Source of the DNA: Mastigocoleus sp. MO_188.B34 | GTDB taxonomy: Bacteria; Cyanobacteriota; Cyanobacteriia; Cyanobacteriales; Nostocaceae | DNA: 64,000 nucleotides | Assembly (NCBI RefSeq): GCF_030065675.1 | Contig: NZ_JASJDK010000007.1 | Coordinates: 1 to 64,000, forward strand | Reading direction: 5' to 3' | In this document: in pieces, positions 47,788 through 57,549 of the stretch | Layout of the letters: each line of letters starts with the position of its first letter | Numbering within the stretch: position 1 is the first letter of the stretch | Notes under the pieces: generated by a model | Databases searched by the model: none | Told to the model about the DNA's origin: nothing | What the model saw: only the letters and a program-made list of their open reading frames with translations | Position numbers and translations under genes: made by a program

Positions 47788-49950
47788 ATGGCAACTCCAG
47801 CTACAAGGAGAACTGGTAATCGTTCAAGTCACAGAATTGAGCAGAACAGTATAGGTATTTTCCCCCTAAAAACAAGACGCTTTTTGGCTTGGACAGCAGA
47901 AATTACCATAGTAGTTGTCAGTGGTTTAATACCTTTTGGTATTGGTACGTACATCAATACTAAAAGTGATATGAACCGAGTACCGCTCAATCCCCTGGTG
48001 ACGATCGCGCGCAGAGAAGTAGCACGTCCATTGGCTCTTCCTGTGAGTCTGGGGGTTACTAATGTCGCTTGGGGGACAAATGTTTTATGGACCTTAAGTT
48101 TAATCGCGCCTCTGGTTGTTTCTGGTTGGCAATTATATTTATTAGCCAAAACTGGTAGCACTACTCCGAAGCGTTGGTTTGCTGTCAAGGTCGTCAAACA
48201 AGATGGTGACATCCCAGGTTTTCAAGCTGTATTCGTGCGAGAATGTATTGGTAAATGGTGTTTACCGGTATCTGTTGCTTACTTATTGTGGCGAAACAGC
48301 TTGCTTTTCCCAAACCTAGGTGTTTTTACAATTTTGGTAAGTGTAATGATACTGGGGGAAAGTAGTGGCTTTCCTTGGCGCAAACAACGACAACGGGCGC
48401 TACATGACAACATTGCAGGTACATATACTATAGACGCGCATCAATCATTCACACCTGGGCTGTTAGATGATGACACTACTACTAAGTCTCAGTTGTTGGA
48501 AGAAGATGAAGAAGCAGCAATCGAGTCAATTGTGATTACACCAGAACCGAGAAAAAAAATTAGCCTCTGGCGACGGATGCGGCAAAATCCAAGCTTGACC
48601 TTATTTTTAGTGTCACTTATAAGTATATCTGCCGTATTAACAACACTTATATTAACTCAAGTTTATATCCAAGCTCAAAAAAATCGTCGCGCACATCTCA
48701 ATGTAAATGCACGCCAGTTAGATATATTAAGAGAGAAATTAAATCCAGAATCAAATACTTCTTTAAGAGAACGCCAGCAGGCAATTTTAGCACTGGGAAG
48801 TCTTAATGACGAACAAGCAACTAAATATTTAGTTAACTTACTGGTTGAAGAAAACGAACCCATATTATTAAACAATATTAAACGTTCTCTGGAATTAATT
48901 GGGCCGAAAGCCATACCCCATTTATTGCGTCAAAATAGATCTCTTGTTAAAGAATTAGATTCAGGAAATGGGAATAATTTAAGCAATCAAGAATCGCCAA
49001 AAGTTAGCTTGCACGACAATCAACAAGCTATTAACAGAATCTTAGCCGTTTATAACGGTCAAACAAATGGAATTGATCTCAATCGAGTTAATTTAGGTCA
49101 AAGTGGTTCGGGACAAACTTCTTTCTTTAATCTCGTTTTAGATCGAGCAGATCTATGGGGAATTAACTTTAAATACGCAAATTTAAGTCAAGCTAGTTTC
49201 CGAGGTAGTCGTTTTCGCGGTCCTGGGGAAGATCGTCGTTGGAATACTTTTGATGATTGGATCGCTAATTTTAGCGAAGCTGAATTGACAAAAGCAGATC
49301 TCAGTAACGCCAACCTCAGTCGCGTATTAATGAATCGTACGGATCTTAGTCGTGCTAATCTCCAAGGGGCTAATTTATCTAGCGCTCGTTTGGTAGAAGC
49401 AAATCTAAGCAGTGCAAGATTACCAGGTGCAGATTTAAGACGCGCAGTGCTAGAAAATGCCAGTCTTACTGGGGCGGATTTAGGAGATGCAAAACTCAAC
49501 GATGCGGATTTATTTTCAGCACGTTTAGGTAGAGTAATTGCCACAGGAGCAAACTTTTCCTTCGCCAATTTAACCAAAACTGATTGGCAAGGGGCGGATT
49601 TATCATCCACAGATTTCCAGGGAGCAAATCTCAGTAATGCTAATCTAAGCGCAACTCGTTTAACTGGAGCAAGGTTGCGAAATGTTAATCTACAAAATGC
49701 GAATTTGCGCAATGCGAATTTGCAAAATGTGGATTTGCGAGGAGCAAATGTGGCGGGAGCAGATTTTCAAGGAGCAATTTTGTACCCCCAGAGGCAAAAT
49801 CCATCTGATGACTTTGTTCAAACACCGGTTACGGGTTCTGAGTCAGCAGTTGTTAAGGGAGTTGACTTTAGTCAAGTTAAAAATAGTTTGAGTTCCAGGC
49901 AATTGGCTTATATTTGCACCCAGGGTGGTCTTCATCCCCGGTGTCCGTAG
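47788..49950 (+). CDS. RDD - HEAT-like - pentapeptide-repeat membrane protein
   Basis: About 720 residues; ATG 47788 is preceded by GAAAGGGA, favouring it over an in-frame TTG at 47770. Domains: RDD-type membrane domain (about 25-225; RRFLAWTAEITIVVV, KRWFAVKVVKQDG, RQRALHDNIAGTYTI); one further helix (SLTLFLVSLISISAVLTTLILT); a short HEAT-like unit (RERQQAILALGSLNDEQATKYLVNLL); then about 30 pentapeptide repeats of the A(D/N)LxX type forming a right-handed beta helix. The role is unknown; RDD domains may transport or anchor. It faces the CHAT-pentapeptide gene convergently. Confidence 0.85.
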   Translation: MATPATRRTGNRSSHRIEQNSIGIFPLKTRRFLAWTAEITIVVVSGLIPFGIGTYINTKSDMNRVPLNPLVTIARREVARPLALPVSLGVTNVAWGTNVLWTLSLIAPLVVSGWQLYLLAKTGSTTPKRWFAVKVVKQDGDIPGFQAVFVRECIGKWCLPVSVAYLLWRNSLLFPNLGVFTILVSVMILGESSGFPWRKQRQRALHDNIAGTYTIDAHQSFTPGLLDDDTTTKSQLLEEDEEAAIESIVITPEPRKKISLWRRMRQNPSLTLFLVSLISISAVLTTLILTQVYIQAQKNRRAHLNVNARQLDILREKLNPESNTSLRERQQAILALGSLNDEQATKYLVNLLVEENEPILLNNIKRSLELIGPKAIPHLLRQNRSLVKELDSGNGNNLSNQESPKVSLHDNQQAINRILAVYNGQTNGIDLNRVNLGQSGSGQTSFFNLVLDRADLWGINFKYANLSQASFRGSRFRGPGEDRRWNTFDDWIANFSEAELTKADLSNANLSRVLMNRTDLSRANLQGANLSSARLVEANLSSARLPGADLRRAVLENASLTGADLGDAKLNDADLFSARLGRVIATGANFSFANLTKTDWQGADLSSTDFQGANLSNANLSATRLTGARLRNVNLQNANLRNANLQNVDLRGANVAGADFQGAILYPQRQNPSDDFVQTPVTGSESAVVKGVDFSQVKNSLSSRQLAYICTQGGLHPRCP

Positions 49951-50207
49951 GACATAAGTCAAAATTCATTAGCGGAGCGTGTCCGTAGGACATAAGTCAA
50001 AAGTCAAAAATCATTAGCGCAGTGTGTCCCTAGGACATAATTCAAAATTCATTAGCGGAGCGTGTCCGTAGGACATAAGTCAAAAGTTAAAAGTCATTAC
50101 CGTTTAGCGGCTAGCGTAGCGTATCATAGTTTATGACGCTGTCGTTTCGCTTCACACTGCGTTAATGCGTGTCCGTAGGACATAAGTCACTAGCGCCTAG
50201 CGCTATA
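49951..50207. repeat. Repeat cluster of GTCCGTAGGACATA units
   Basis: About five units of roughly 40-46 bases, each with GTCCGTAGGACATAA (an inverted repeat GTCC-GTA-GGAC), a CAAAAGTCAAAA phrase and CATTAGCGGAGCG. The third reads GTCCCTAGGAC. Another copy stands at 55852-55900. The cluster lies exactly between the convergent ends of two pentapeptide genes. Confidence 0.9.
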
Positions 50208-52514
50208 TTATTTTGGATGAATTACGGGAGTTAAATTTTCCGAGATTCCAGCTATGGCGATCGCATTACATCCGAGTTTGTAAGCAAAATCAATTGATTC
50301 TCCAGCGCCTAAGGCGCTATAGAAACCCACTGCAAATTCAATCGCGGCTCGATCTCCAATAGCTTGAGTCATCCCAATTACGTAGGGAATATGTTGGGAA
50401 ATTGCTGTTGCTTGTACTTCGGAATAACAAGCATTAAGAATCACGCATTCAACTTTCTGGTTAAATTTTGGGCTAAATAACTCAAATAATCCTGCTAGTG
50501 CTGCTGTAGATACGTACTGTAATTTTCCAGTTTGGTCTTCAAAGGCTAAACCATCATCGCCACCACCATGACCGCAAAAATGAACAATATGTGGTTTAAA
50601 GTCTAATAAAGCTTGGGAAATATCTCGAACTCCCACCGCCCAACGTTGTTGTAAATCAAATTTTTCTCGCTTTTTTGCTCTTTGCAAGCCAGCATCAATT
50701 TCTCGTACTTCTTCATCTAATCGTAAATGTGAGGTAGTTTTGGGATTGGCGGCTAATACTAAAATTGTTTTGATATCAGTAGCAATAGAATGAGGATGAC
50801 CTAATGCAGTTCCTACCATATTTTCAAAACTAGCAAGCTGTTTTTGTTGTAGTTCAATTTCTTTATCTTTTTCTGATAGCTGATTTAAATAATGTTGTTT
50901 CTGCTCTGCTGGAGACAAAGTTTTAAGATAATTATAAGTTTCAAAATATTGCTGGTTTAATTCAGATTTATCTGCTTCCGGTGCGACTTTGGTGCGGATT
51001 AAAAATTTGTCTGCTCCCCGTTTTTCCATTGCTACGAGTTCTAAATCTGCATCGGGGTTATTTTCTGCTAACTCTTTAAAGGAAATTGCGATCGCTCTGG
51101 GGTCAACACCTTGATTATGATAAAGGTCGAGGGTGTCAACTATTGGTTTAATAAAATCCCCAAATTCTCCATCCCCAAATACTTCTTCCCTGTTATCAGG
51201 TTTGCGCCAAGGTTCCGGGTTATCATCGGTGGGGAGACGCATATAAACGTACTCACACCTGACACCACGGAAATTTGTGTCAGTAGTAATATTCCAATCT
51301 TCAATATACGCCCCGGTAAGTGTAGCGCCTGTAAAATCCGTTGCGTTTAATTGGGTTTGGACTAGCTTTGCTCTCGATAAATCGCTATCCTGCAAATTAG
51401 CTTTACTTAAATCAGCACCGATCAAACTAACATCTATTAAATCTGCTCCTTGCAGATTAATTCCTCGCAAGTTTTGACGCTCGAAATTTTTCTGACGTCC
51501 ATTTCCCGTAATTAGTACCTGACGGAGTTGAGGATATTTCAAATAAGTGTTACCTGGACGCGCATAGTCAAGTTTTTTAACATTTCTTAAACAAGTACGA
51601 GTCAAAGTAGCATTTCTAAAATCAGTATTTTTTAGTGTAGCGGAAGTAAAATTAGCATTAGTTAAATCGGCATTGCGAAAACTTGTACCCCCAAATGCCG
51701 CAAAAGCAATAGCAATATTACGGATAAAAGCATACTTTTCATCCCCTTTCATTGCTCGCCAACCAATGTAAGCACTAACGAGGGCTCCGGCGACGGCGAC
51801 GGCGAGAGCGAGTGTGAGGGCGACGGCGAGGGCTCCGGCTCCGGTGAGGGCGAGGGTGAGGGCTCCGGCGAGGGATCCGGTGAGGGCGAGGGCTCCGGCG
51901 ATGACTCCGGCGACGGCAAGGGCTCCGGTGAGAGCGAGGGCTCCGGTGAGGGCTCCGGCGACGGCGAGAGCGAGGGCGACGGCGAGGGCGACAACTCCGG
52001 TTCCCACTCCGGCTCCGGCTCCGGTGAGAGTTCCCGCTCCCGCTCCGGTGAGGGCGACGGCGAGGGCTCCGGCGAGAGCGAGGGCTCCGGCGAGAGCGAG
52101 GGCTCCGACGACGGTTCCCGCTCCGGCTCCGGCTCCGGTGAGGGCTCCCGCTCCGAAAGCAAATTGTATTCCTCGGCGAACTGCAGCTACAAAGAAGATT
52201 ATTGTTATTATTATCGTAAGCCAGCTAATTACTTGATTCTCTAAACTTTTATTATTAAACATGAACGATGCCAAGAAACCATTAAAGGCAAATAAAAATC
52301 CCGACAGACCTGCGAGCAATAACGAAACAAACACCAAGAAAATCGCTTGACGTTTTTGTAACCCAGCCTTAGCGTGGCTAAAGTTTGCACCTTTTAAAAC
52401 GGCATTGGTAAAGTTTGCGCCGCGAATATCTGCATGGCTAAAATCAGCGTTCGTCAGGTTTTGTCCTTTAAATGATTTTCCCCGTAGGTTTCGACCAGAG
52501 TAATCTAAAGACAT
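50208..52514 (-). CDS. Pentapeptide-repeat membrane protein with C-terminal CHAT (caspase-like) protease domain
   Basis: 768 residues. Order: N-terminal pentapeptides (about 10-48); two membrane helices ([38 protein letters not shown]); an uncharged Ala/Gly/Leu/Val/Thr stretch of ~125 residues encoded by a GC-rich minisatellite; a second pentapeptide block (about 270-420); a conserved cyanobacterial linker ([39 protein letters not shown]); a short coiled coil; and a CHAT domain (about 590-768) with His649 in HFCGHGGG and Cys696 in VILNACYS, the expected His/Cys dyad. CHAT proteases act in programmed death, TPR-linked signalling and gRAMP/Craspase-type immunity. A membrane-tethered protease switch is a plausible reading, not shown. 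Confidence 0.88.
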   Translation of the reverse strand: MSLDYSGRNLRGKSFKGQNLTNADFSHADIRGANFTNAVLKGANFSHAKAGLQKRQAIFLVFVSLLLAGLSGFLFAFNGFLASFMFNNKSLENQVISWLTIIITIIFFVAAVRRGIQFAFGAGALTGAGAGAGTVVGALALAGALALAGALAVALTGAGAGTLTGAGAGVGTGVVALAVALALAVAGALTGALALTGALAVAGVIAGALALTGSLAGALTLALTGAGALAVALTLALAVAVAGALVSAYIGWRAMKGDEKYAFIRNIAIAFAAFGGTSFRNADLTNANFTSATLKNTDFRNATLTRTCLRNVKKLDYARPGNTYLKYPQLRQVLITGNGRQKNFERQNLRGINLQGADLIDVSLIGADLSKANLQDSDLSRAKLVQTQLNATDFTGATLTGAYIEDWNITTDTNFRGVRCEYVYMRLPTDDNPEPWRKPDNREEVFGDGEFGDFIKPIVDTLDLYHNQGVDPRAIAISFKELAENNPDADLELVAMEKRGADKFLIRTKVAPEADKSELNQQYFETYNYLKTLSPAEQKQHYLNQLSEKDKEIELQQKQLASFENMVGTALGHPHSIATDIKTILVLAANPKTTSHLRLDEEVREIDAGLQRAKKREKFDLQQRWAVGVRDISQALLDFKPHIVHFCGHGGGDDGLAFEDQTGKLQYVSTAALAGLFELFSPKFNQKVECVILNACYSEVQATAISQHIPYVIGMTQAIGDRAAIEFAVGFYSALGAGESIDFAYKLGCNAIAIAGISENLTPVIHPK
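51781..52155 (-). repeat. GC-rich 6-bp-period minisatellite within the CHAT protein gene
   Basis: About 375 bases made of permuted units such as GGCTCC, GGCGAC, GGCGAG and GGTGAG (plus strand). Read on the minus strand they code for Ala paired with Leu, Val, Gly or Thr. It is strikingly GC-rich against AT-rich surroundings and contains no stop in several frames on both strands. Confidence 0.95.
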
Positions 52515-52816
52515 AAAAGCAAAATTTTTAAAATTTAAATAATTATTATTTAAATAATAATGTGAGTTGCTGGTTATAAATACACTCGGTTTTTAATTTT
52601 TTCCCCAACTTATTCAAAGTTTCCCTAATTGATTTAGATGCACAGTGGTCTGTCCCATTGGTTTTGAAGGATATACGTCTAATCCGCCAGATTTTCCATG
52701 TAGGGTTGACATTGGGAATGTTATTTAACCTACTATTTCTCTATCTCAAATAACTTGCTTTCGGCGTTCATACAATGGTAGCTTCAAAGACTATTGTTGG
52801 AGATGAACGGAATTGA
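52515..52816. other. Divergent intergenic region
   Basis: 302 bases between the CHAT gene and the FAD oxidoreductase. An AT-only palindrome (AATAATTATTATTTAAATAA) lies near 52539-52558 just upstream of the CHAT start. Confidence 0.55.
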
Positions 52817-54850
52817 ATGAAGATGAAACGGTCGCTGTCTTTATTGACTGTTAGCTCAACTTTACTATCTTTGATTGCACCTTCTTTTATTGCACCTTAC
52901 CAAACAATCGCGGCAGCACCAAGGACGCCAGATAAAACTGTTGACTGTGATGTTCTTGTTGTTGGTGGCGGACTTTCTGGGGTTGCAACAGCTTACGAAG
53001 GATTACTAGCAGGGAAAAGGGTTTGTCTCACTGAAATTACTGACTGGGTAGGAGGACAAATTTCGGCTCAAGGTACTTCTGCGTTGGACGAACGTCCTAC
53101 TCAGCGACGAAGATTATTTTACTCGCGGGGTTACTTAGAGTTACGCAAACGAATCAAAGATAAATATGGCGAGCTCAACCCTGGTGATTGCTGGGTAAGC
53201 GATTCTTGTTTTTTACCCCGCGACGGTCATAAAGTTTTAAATCGGATGCTCAAAGACGCCGCTAGGGAAGGTCGGGGTAAATTAAGGTGGTTCCCAAATA
53301 CGGTTATTAAAGACTTAGAAACCACTTCAGATGGAAAAATTATTAATGCTGCGATCGCAATTCAACATAAAGCAGCAAAAGGTGCAGCACCTCTGAATAC
53401 TTTACCGTTGTCCCAAACTATTGAAGATGCTTATAACTACGATGATTCTTCTAAGTTTGCCAAAACAATAATTCGCTTCACTCCAAAACGAAAACAAAGC
53501 AATTCCCCCAACTGGTACATTGTTGATGCAAGTGAAACTGGGGAGATAGTTGGTTTAGCGGATGTTCCTTATCGTTTGGGAATTGATGAACGTTCTTATT
53601 TAGAACCTTCTTCTTCTAGCATCAAGAACGATCCTTACTGCACCCAAGGTTTTACTTATACTTTTGCAATGGAGGCGACTCAAAATGCTCAGAAGCATGA
53701 GATGCCCCCATTTTACATGCAGTATTCCCCTTATTACAGTTATGAATTAAACCGACTCGCCAGTTTTCCCCTAGTATTTACCTATCGTCGCATTTGGAGC
53801 CCCCAACAAGGAGCGCCAATGACATTTGGAGGAATTAATTTTAGTACTCCCACACCCGGCGATATCTCAATGCAAAACTGGACTTGGGGTAACGATTATC
53901 GTCCAGGGACTTCCCAAGATAACTTAATTTATACTCGCCAACAACTTCAAAGCTCCGGACAATTGGTTCCTGGTGGTTGGAAAGGAGGATTAAGAACTGA
54001 AGCACTACGTAAAGCTGAGGAAATTTCTTTAGGTTATTTCTATTGGTTAGTAGCGGGAACTACAGACTCCCAACTTGGTGAAGGTGTGAAGAAACCTTAT
54101 CCCAACCATCGTTTTCTTTCTGGTTTAAATTCTCCCATGGGAACTGCTCATGGTTTGTCTAAATATCCTTATATGCGGGAAGGAAGACGAATTATTGGAC
54201 GCCCGACTTGGGGACATTCCAAAGGTTTTATGATTTGGGAAATTGATATTTCTCGCCGTGATTACAACGATGAATATTACCGTAAAACCCTTTCACCTAC
54301 TACCTATCGCAGCCTTAGAACTGCATTAGCAGGATTGGAAACTACTTCTGTGATTCTTGGAAGAAAAGATCCAAGTAGTGTCGCGAGAAGAACCCGTTCT
54401 ACTATTTTTCCTGATGCTATTGGTATTGGTCACTATGCAATTGACTTTCATCCTTGCATGACCAAAAGTCCCCCTGAAGCACCAGGAAATACCGAACGTA
54501 AGGGTGAACGTCGGGGTGCAGGACAAGCTTACCCATTCCAAATTGCTTTGCGAGCAATGATTCCCCAAAAAGTTGACAATCTGTTAGTAGCTGGTAAAAG
54601 TATCGCTACTAGTCATATCGCAGCCGCAGCTTATAGGGTTCATTCCTTTGAATGGTCTGCTGGTGCTGCTGCAGGTACTACTGCTGCTTTCGCACTCAAA
54701 AACAATATTGCGCCTTATCAATTAGTAGATGAATTACCAAAAATTGAACCGAAACTGATTGAACTACAACGTCTTTTAAATCAAAATAATAATCCGACTG
54801 CGTTCCCGGATACTTCAATTTTTAACGAAAAATGGGATGATTGGCGGTAG
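52817..54850 (+). CDS. Exported FAD-dependent oxidoreductase
   Basis: The 677-residue protein has a signal peptide (SLSLLTVSSTLLSLIAPSFIAPYQTIAAA) followed by the FAD-binding Rossmann motif CDVLVVGGGLSGVATAYEGLLAGKRVCLTE and the downstream WVGGQISAQGTS. The C-terminal part has DNLLVAGKSIATSHIAAAAYRVHSFEWSAGAAAGT, typical of the FAD_oxidored (PF12831-type) group. A close relation to known substrates is lacking. Export with FAD bound would need the Tat route, but no twin-Arg motif is seen (MKMKRSLSLL), so folding after Sec export is also possible. GGAG lies 18 bases before the ATG. Confidence 0.85.
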   Translation: MKMKRSLSLLTVSSTLLSLIAPSFIAPYQTIAAAPRTPDKTVDCDVLVVGGGLSGVATAYEGLLAGKRVCLTEITDWVGGQISAQGTSALDERPTQRRRLFYSRGYLELRKRIKDKYGELNPGDCWVSDSCFLPRDGHKVLNRMLKDAAREGRGKLRWFPNTVIKDLETTSDGKIINAAIAIQHKAAKGAAPLNTLPLSQTIEDAYNYDDSSKFAKTIIRFTPKRKQSNSPNWYIVDASETGEIVGLADVPYRLGIDERSYLEPSSSSIKNDPYCTQGFTYTFAMEATQNAQKHEMPPFYMQYSPYYSYELNRLASFPLVFTYRRIWSPQQGAPMTFGGINFSTPTPGDISMQNWTWGNDYRPGTSQDNLIYTRQQLQSSGQLVPGGWKGGLRTEALRKAEEISLGYFYWLVAGTTDSQLGEGVKKPYPNHRFLSGLNSPMGTAHGLSKYPYMREGRRIIGRPTWGHSKGFMIWEIDISRRDYNDEYYRKTLSPTTYRSLRTALAGLETTSVILGRKDPSSVARRTRSTIFPDAIGIGHYAIDFHPCMTKSPPEAPGNTERKGERRGAGQAYPFQIALRAMIPQKVDNLLVAGKSIATSHIAAAAYRVHSFEWSAGAAAGTTAAFALKNNIAPYQLVDELPKIEPKLIELQRLLNQNNNPTAFPDTSIFNEKWDDWR

Positions 54851-55189
54851 TAATGGTTGTCGATTGTCGGTTGAAGTTGAATTTAATAGGTGACTGTTGA
54901 CTGTTAGTCGATGGTTTTTTCCAAAATTATTTTTTTCTTTGGTGTGGTACAAATTCTTGAACTAACTGATTTAATTAACTCAAAATCAGCAGAATTCAAT
55001 AGTTTGTATTTTCTCCATAAAAAAATAGACTTATGACATTGAAACGAAAGTTGTTATACTTTGGAAAACTTGTTAAACTCAACCGACAATTTAAGTCCAC
55101 AAAAAGATGACATCAGCCATCAAATATATAGTGGACTTTAGACTAAACTATTTACTTGTGTTGTATTAGATTTGTTGGCTAACTGTTTT
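54851..55189. other. Intergenic region upstream of clpS
   Basis: 339 bases, AT-rich. GACTGTTGACTGTTAG short repeats lie near 54893. No gene. Confidence 0.5.
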
Positions 55190-55516
55190 ATGGTGAAAAG
55201 ACTTTCTGCAATGGTTTATGGAATGGGGACGGCTCCAACGATTGCTCCTGAAAGATCTGGTCAAGTCACCCAGAAGCCTTACCCCAATTATAAGGTTATT
55301 GTTTTGAATGATGACTTCAATACATTCGACCATGTGGCTCAATGTTTAATGAAGTATATTCCAGCTATGACTAGCGATCGGGCTTGGGAACTGACTAATC
55401 AGGTGCATTATGAAGGACAAGCAATTGTATGGATAGGACCGCAAGAACCGGCGGAACTTTATCATCAACAACTACGCAGAGCTGGTTTAACTATGGCACC
55501 TTTAGAAGCCGCTTAG
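55190..55516 (+). CDS. clpS: ATP-dependent Clp protease adaptor ClpS
   Basis: About 108 residues from ATG 55190; TTG 55172 and ATG 55211 are alternatives. The core KPYPNYKVIVLNDDFNTFDHVAQCLMKYIP is the ClpS signature, with Asn-Asp-Asp contacting the N-terminal residue of substrates; VHYEGQAIVWIGPQEPAELYHQQLRRAGL completes the fold. ClpS hands N-degron proteins to ClpC/ClpAP. Cyanobacteria have two types; which one this is was not determined. A DUF2103 gene follows after six bases, so they form an operon. Confidence 0.93.
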   Translation: MVKRLSAMVYGMGTAPTIAPERSGQVTQKPYPNYKVIVLNDDFNTFDHVAQCLMKYIPAMTSDRAWELTNQVHYEGQAIVWIGPQEPAELYHQQLRRAGLTMAPLEAA

Positions 55517-55522
55517 AATCCT

Positions 55523-55816
55523 ATGAGCAAACCCACGGATGGTAGACTTGTCTGGAATCATTCCACCCATCTCCACGGTCTTATTCCCATCCTCGAAAGA
55601 TTATGTAAACATGATGGAATTCAAACTGTGACTCCTGGAGAAATTAGGCGTGTTAAGGGTCATGCTCCTAAAATGCTCTTACGAGTATCTGTTCCCATCC
55701 GGGGTGGCTTTAAAGCGATCGCGCGGCAAGGAAGAACTGTGCAAGAGGTGTTTATAGTTACAACTTTAGATAAAGGTGAACTAGAAAATGCTATTGCGAT
55801 CGCTATGCGACATTGA
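55523..55816 (+). CDS. DUF2103 family protein (predicted metal-binding)
   Basis: 97 residues. DGRLVWNHSTHLHGLIPILERLCKHDGIQTVTPGEIRRVKGHAPKM has several His and fits the DUF2103 family described as metal-binding. Function unknown. It starts six bases after the clpS stop and is probably cotranslated, so a role around Clp adaptor function is conceivable but unproven. Confidence 0.85.
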   Translation: MSKPTDGRLVWNHSTHLHGLIPILERLCKHDGIQTVTPGEIRRVKGHAPKMLLRVSVPIRGGFKAIARQGRTVQEVFIVTTLDKGELENAIAIAMRH

Positions 55817-55851
55817 TAATTGGTAATTGGTATGGCGCTATGCGCAAGTAA

Positions 55852-55900
55852 AAAGTCATTAGCGGAGCGTGTCCGTAGGACATAAATCAAAAGTCAAAAG
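55852..55900. repeat. Single copy of the GTCCGTAGGACATA repeat
   Basis: It matches units of the cluster at 49951-50207 (GTCATTAGCGGAGCG, then GTCCGTAGGACATAA and CAAAAGTCAAAAG), about 5.7 kb away. Confidence 0.85.
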
Positions 55901-55966
55901 CTATGAGTTGTAAGCTTATGACTTATGTGTAATACTACATTTTCTGATGGGGAGTTTTTTGTTCGT

Positions 55967-56290
55967 CTATTCTTCTACTTGATGATGTACTGCGAATCTA
56001 TGTAGGGGTAAACTGACAATACAAGAAAAAGTTAAGAAGTATGACAAAGCGGTTGTAATTCTTAAAGTTGTGATAATTATTTCTGATTCGGGTAAAAATA
56101 ATTTTTCAATTCCAAAAGCAAAACAGTAGACAAGCCAATAAGAAAAACTCATTCTAAACAGAATAACTTCTGTGTCTTCAGAACTTTCTGCTTCTGATTT
56201 ATTTTCCCAAAGTATTAATAAACCTACGATACAAGCAACAAAGGAAATAGCAACAAAAAATTCATGAATGATAGGACTTGCCAAACACAT
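55967..56290 (-). CDS. Small membrane protein of unknown function
   Basis: 107 residues with about three hydrophobic helices (EFFVAISFVACIVGLLILW, FRMSFSYWLVYCFAFGI, TTALSYFLTFSCIVSL) and an acidic loop (ENKSEAESSEDTE). No family recognised. It starts at ATG 56290. Confidence 0.6.
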   Translation of the reverse strand: MCLASPIIHEFFVAISFVACIVGLLILWENKSEAESSEDTEVILFRMSFSYWLVYCFAFGIEKLFLPESEIIITTLRITTALSYFLTFSCIVSLPLHRFAVHHQVEE

Positions 56291-56714
56291 TTTTGATTAT
56301 CCCAATGTTTTCTATTAAAAATCAGTGTATATTACCAAGATTTTTAACTTCAAAATATATTTACAAACTTACATAGAAAAATTAGTTAACTGTAAACAAT
56401 TACAAATATTAATAAAGTTTTATTTCACTTAATACCATTAAATTGAAAATATTAGGGGACTTGGAAGTAAGTAATATCATAGTTTTCAAGTGATTCAGCG
56501 ATGAAGTCACTCGTACTTTTTGCAAAAATTTTACAAAATCTTAACATTAAAAATGGGTTCATAAGTGTGATATATCCTCAGCGAGGATCTGTTTTTTGCT
56601 GTTAACCTAAATGAAGTAGCCTAACAGTTTCTAGCTTTTGATAATTTGCGATATTTCTTGGTAAAAGTCAGTCACTGTATGTGCAATAGTTATTTGACAG
56701 TAGTAAAACAATAA
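56291..56714. other. AT-rich intergenic region
   Basis: 424 bases between divergent genes. No gene, hairpin with T-run or known motif seen. Confidence 0.5.
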
Positions 56715-57098
56715 ATGAAAATCGATAGGATAGACCATCTTGTCTTAACAGTGGCAAATATTCAAATAACTTGTGATTTTTACACTCAAGTATTAGGAAT
56801 GGAAGTTGAAAAATTTGCCAGTGGGAGATTCGCACTAAAATTTGGCAATCAAAAACTAAATTTACACCAATTAAATCAAGAATTTAAACCACACGCAATA
56901 AAACCAACTCCAGGTTCAGTAGATTTATGTTTAATAGTCAGCAATTCTATGTCAGATGTCATTAATCATCTGCAAAATAACAAAGTAGAAATTATTGAAG
57001 GTCCAGTGAAGAGGACTGGAGCAACGGGAGTCATAGTATCTATTTATATTCGCGATCCAGATCTAAATTTAATAGAGCTTTCTAGTTATGACATTTGA
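56715..57098 (+). CDS. VOC-family (glyoxalase/dioxygenase-fold) protein
   Basis: 127 residues with the two beta-alpha-beta-beta-beta modules: IDRIDHLVLTVANIQITCDFYTQVLGMEVEKF and, after a linker, IYIRDPDLNLIELSSY. The His in DHLVLTV and the Glu in NLIELS are the usual metal ligands of this superfamily, with His in NLHQ as another candidate. It resembles virulence-protein/ring-cleaving dioxygenase-like single-domain members. The substrate is unknown. Confidence 0.88.
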   Translation: MKIDRIDHLVLTVANIQITCDFYTQVLGMEVEKFASGRFALKFGNQKLNLHQLNQEFKPHAIKPTPGSVDLCLIVSNSMSDVINHLQNNKVEIIEGPVKRTGATGVIVSIYIRDPDLNLIELSSYDI

Positions 57099-57549
57099 AT
57101 AACTAAAACTCAATAACAATTAAATTGTATGTATCGTAAATATCTCTACATATTCCCTAAATATGACTTGTAATAAAATTATTCTTTCTAGAGTATAGAA
57201 AATACAAAACTATTTTGATATTTTTTGATAATTTTAATTACTTTGAGAAATGTTTGGTTATTAATATAAAATATAGCGAAACTTCTGTATGTACAAAAAT
57301 AATTAATTTACATAATAGAACAACCACTATCGATCTCATATATAAGAGAAAAATAATTTATATTTATATTTATATTTATATTTATATTTATTTTTATTTT
57401 TTTAAATTTGCGGTAATATATATAACTTTAACTATACTTTATAGGTTTTAGTATCTAATTTACTACTTTTTTATTCCAATCGTTATTTGCGTAATATATT
57501 TTTTATGAGATTAATACGATAATTTGGAATAGTTGTAAATCAATGGAGT
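57099..57549. other. AT-rich intergenic region with a TTTATA tandem repeat
   Basis: 451 bases. A (TTTATA)n tract lies at about 57358-57396, followed by a T-rich run. An open frame at 57215-57451 consists largely of this repeat (Ile/Tyr alternation) and is not a gene. Confidence 0.7.

Noticed and set aside
51749-52236. Open frames of Ser-Pro-Glu and Arg-Ala-Pro repeats on both strands
   Set aside because: By-products of the minisatellite in other frames; the frame continuous with the pentapeptide and CHAT domains is the gene.
57215-57451. 78-codon frame with Ile-Tyr alternation
   Set aside because: Generated by the TTTATA repeat; no start signal.
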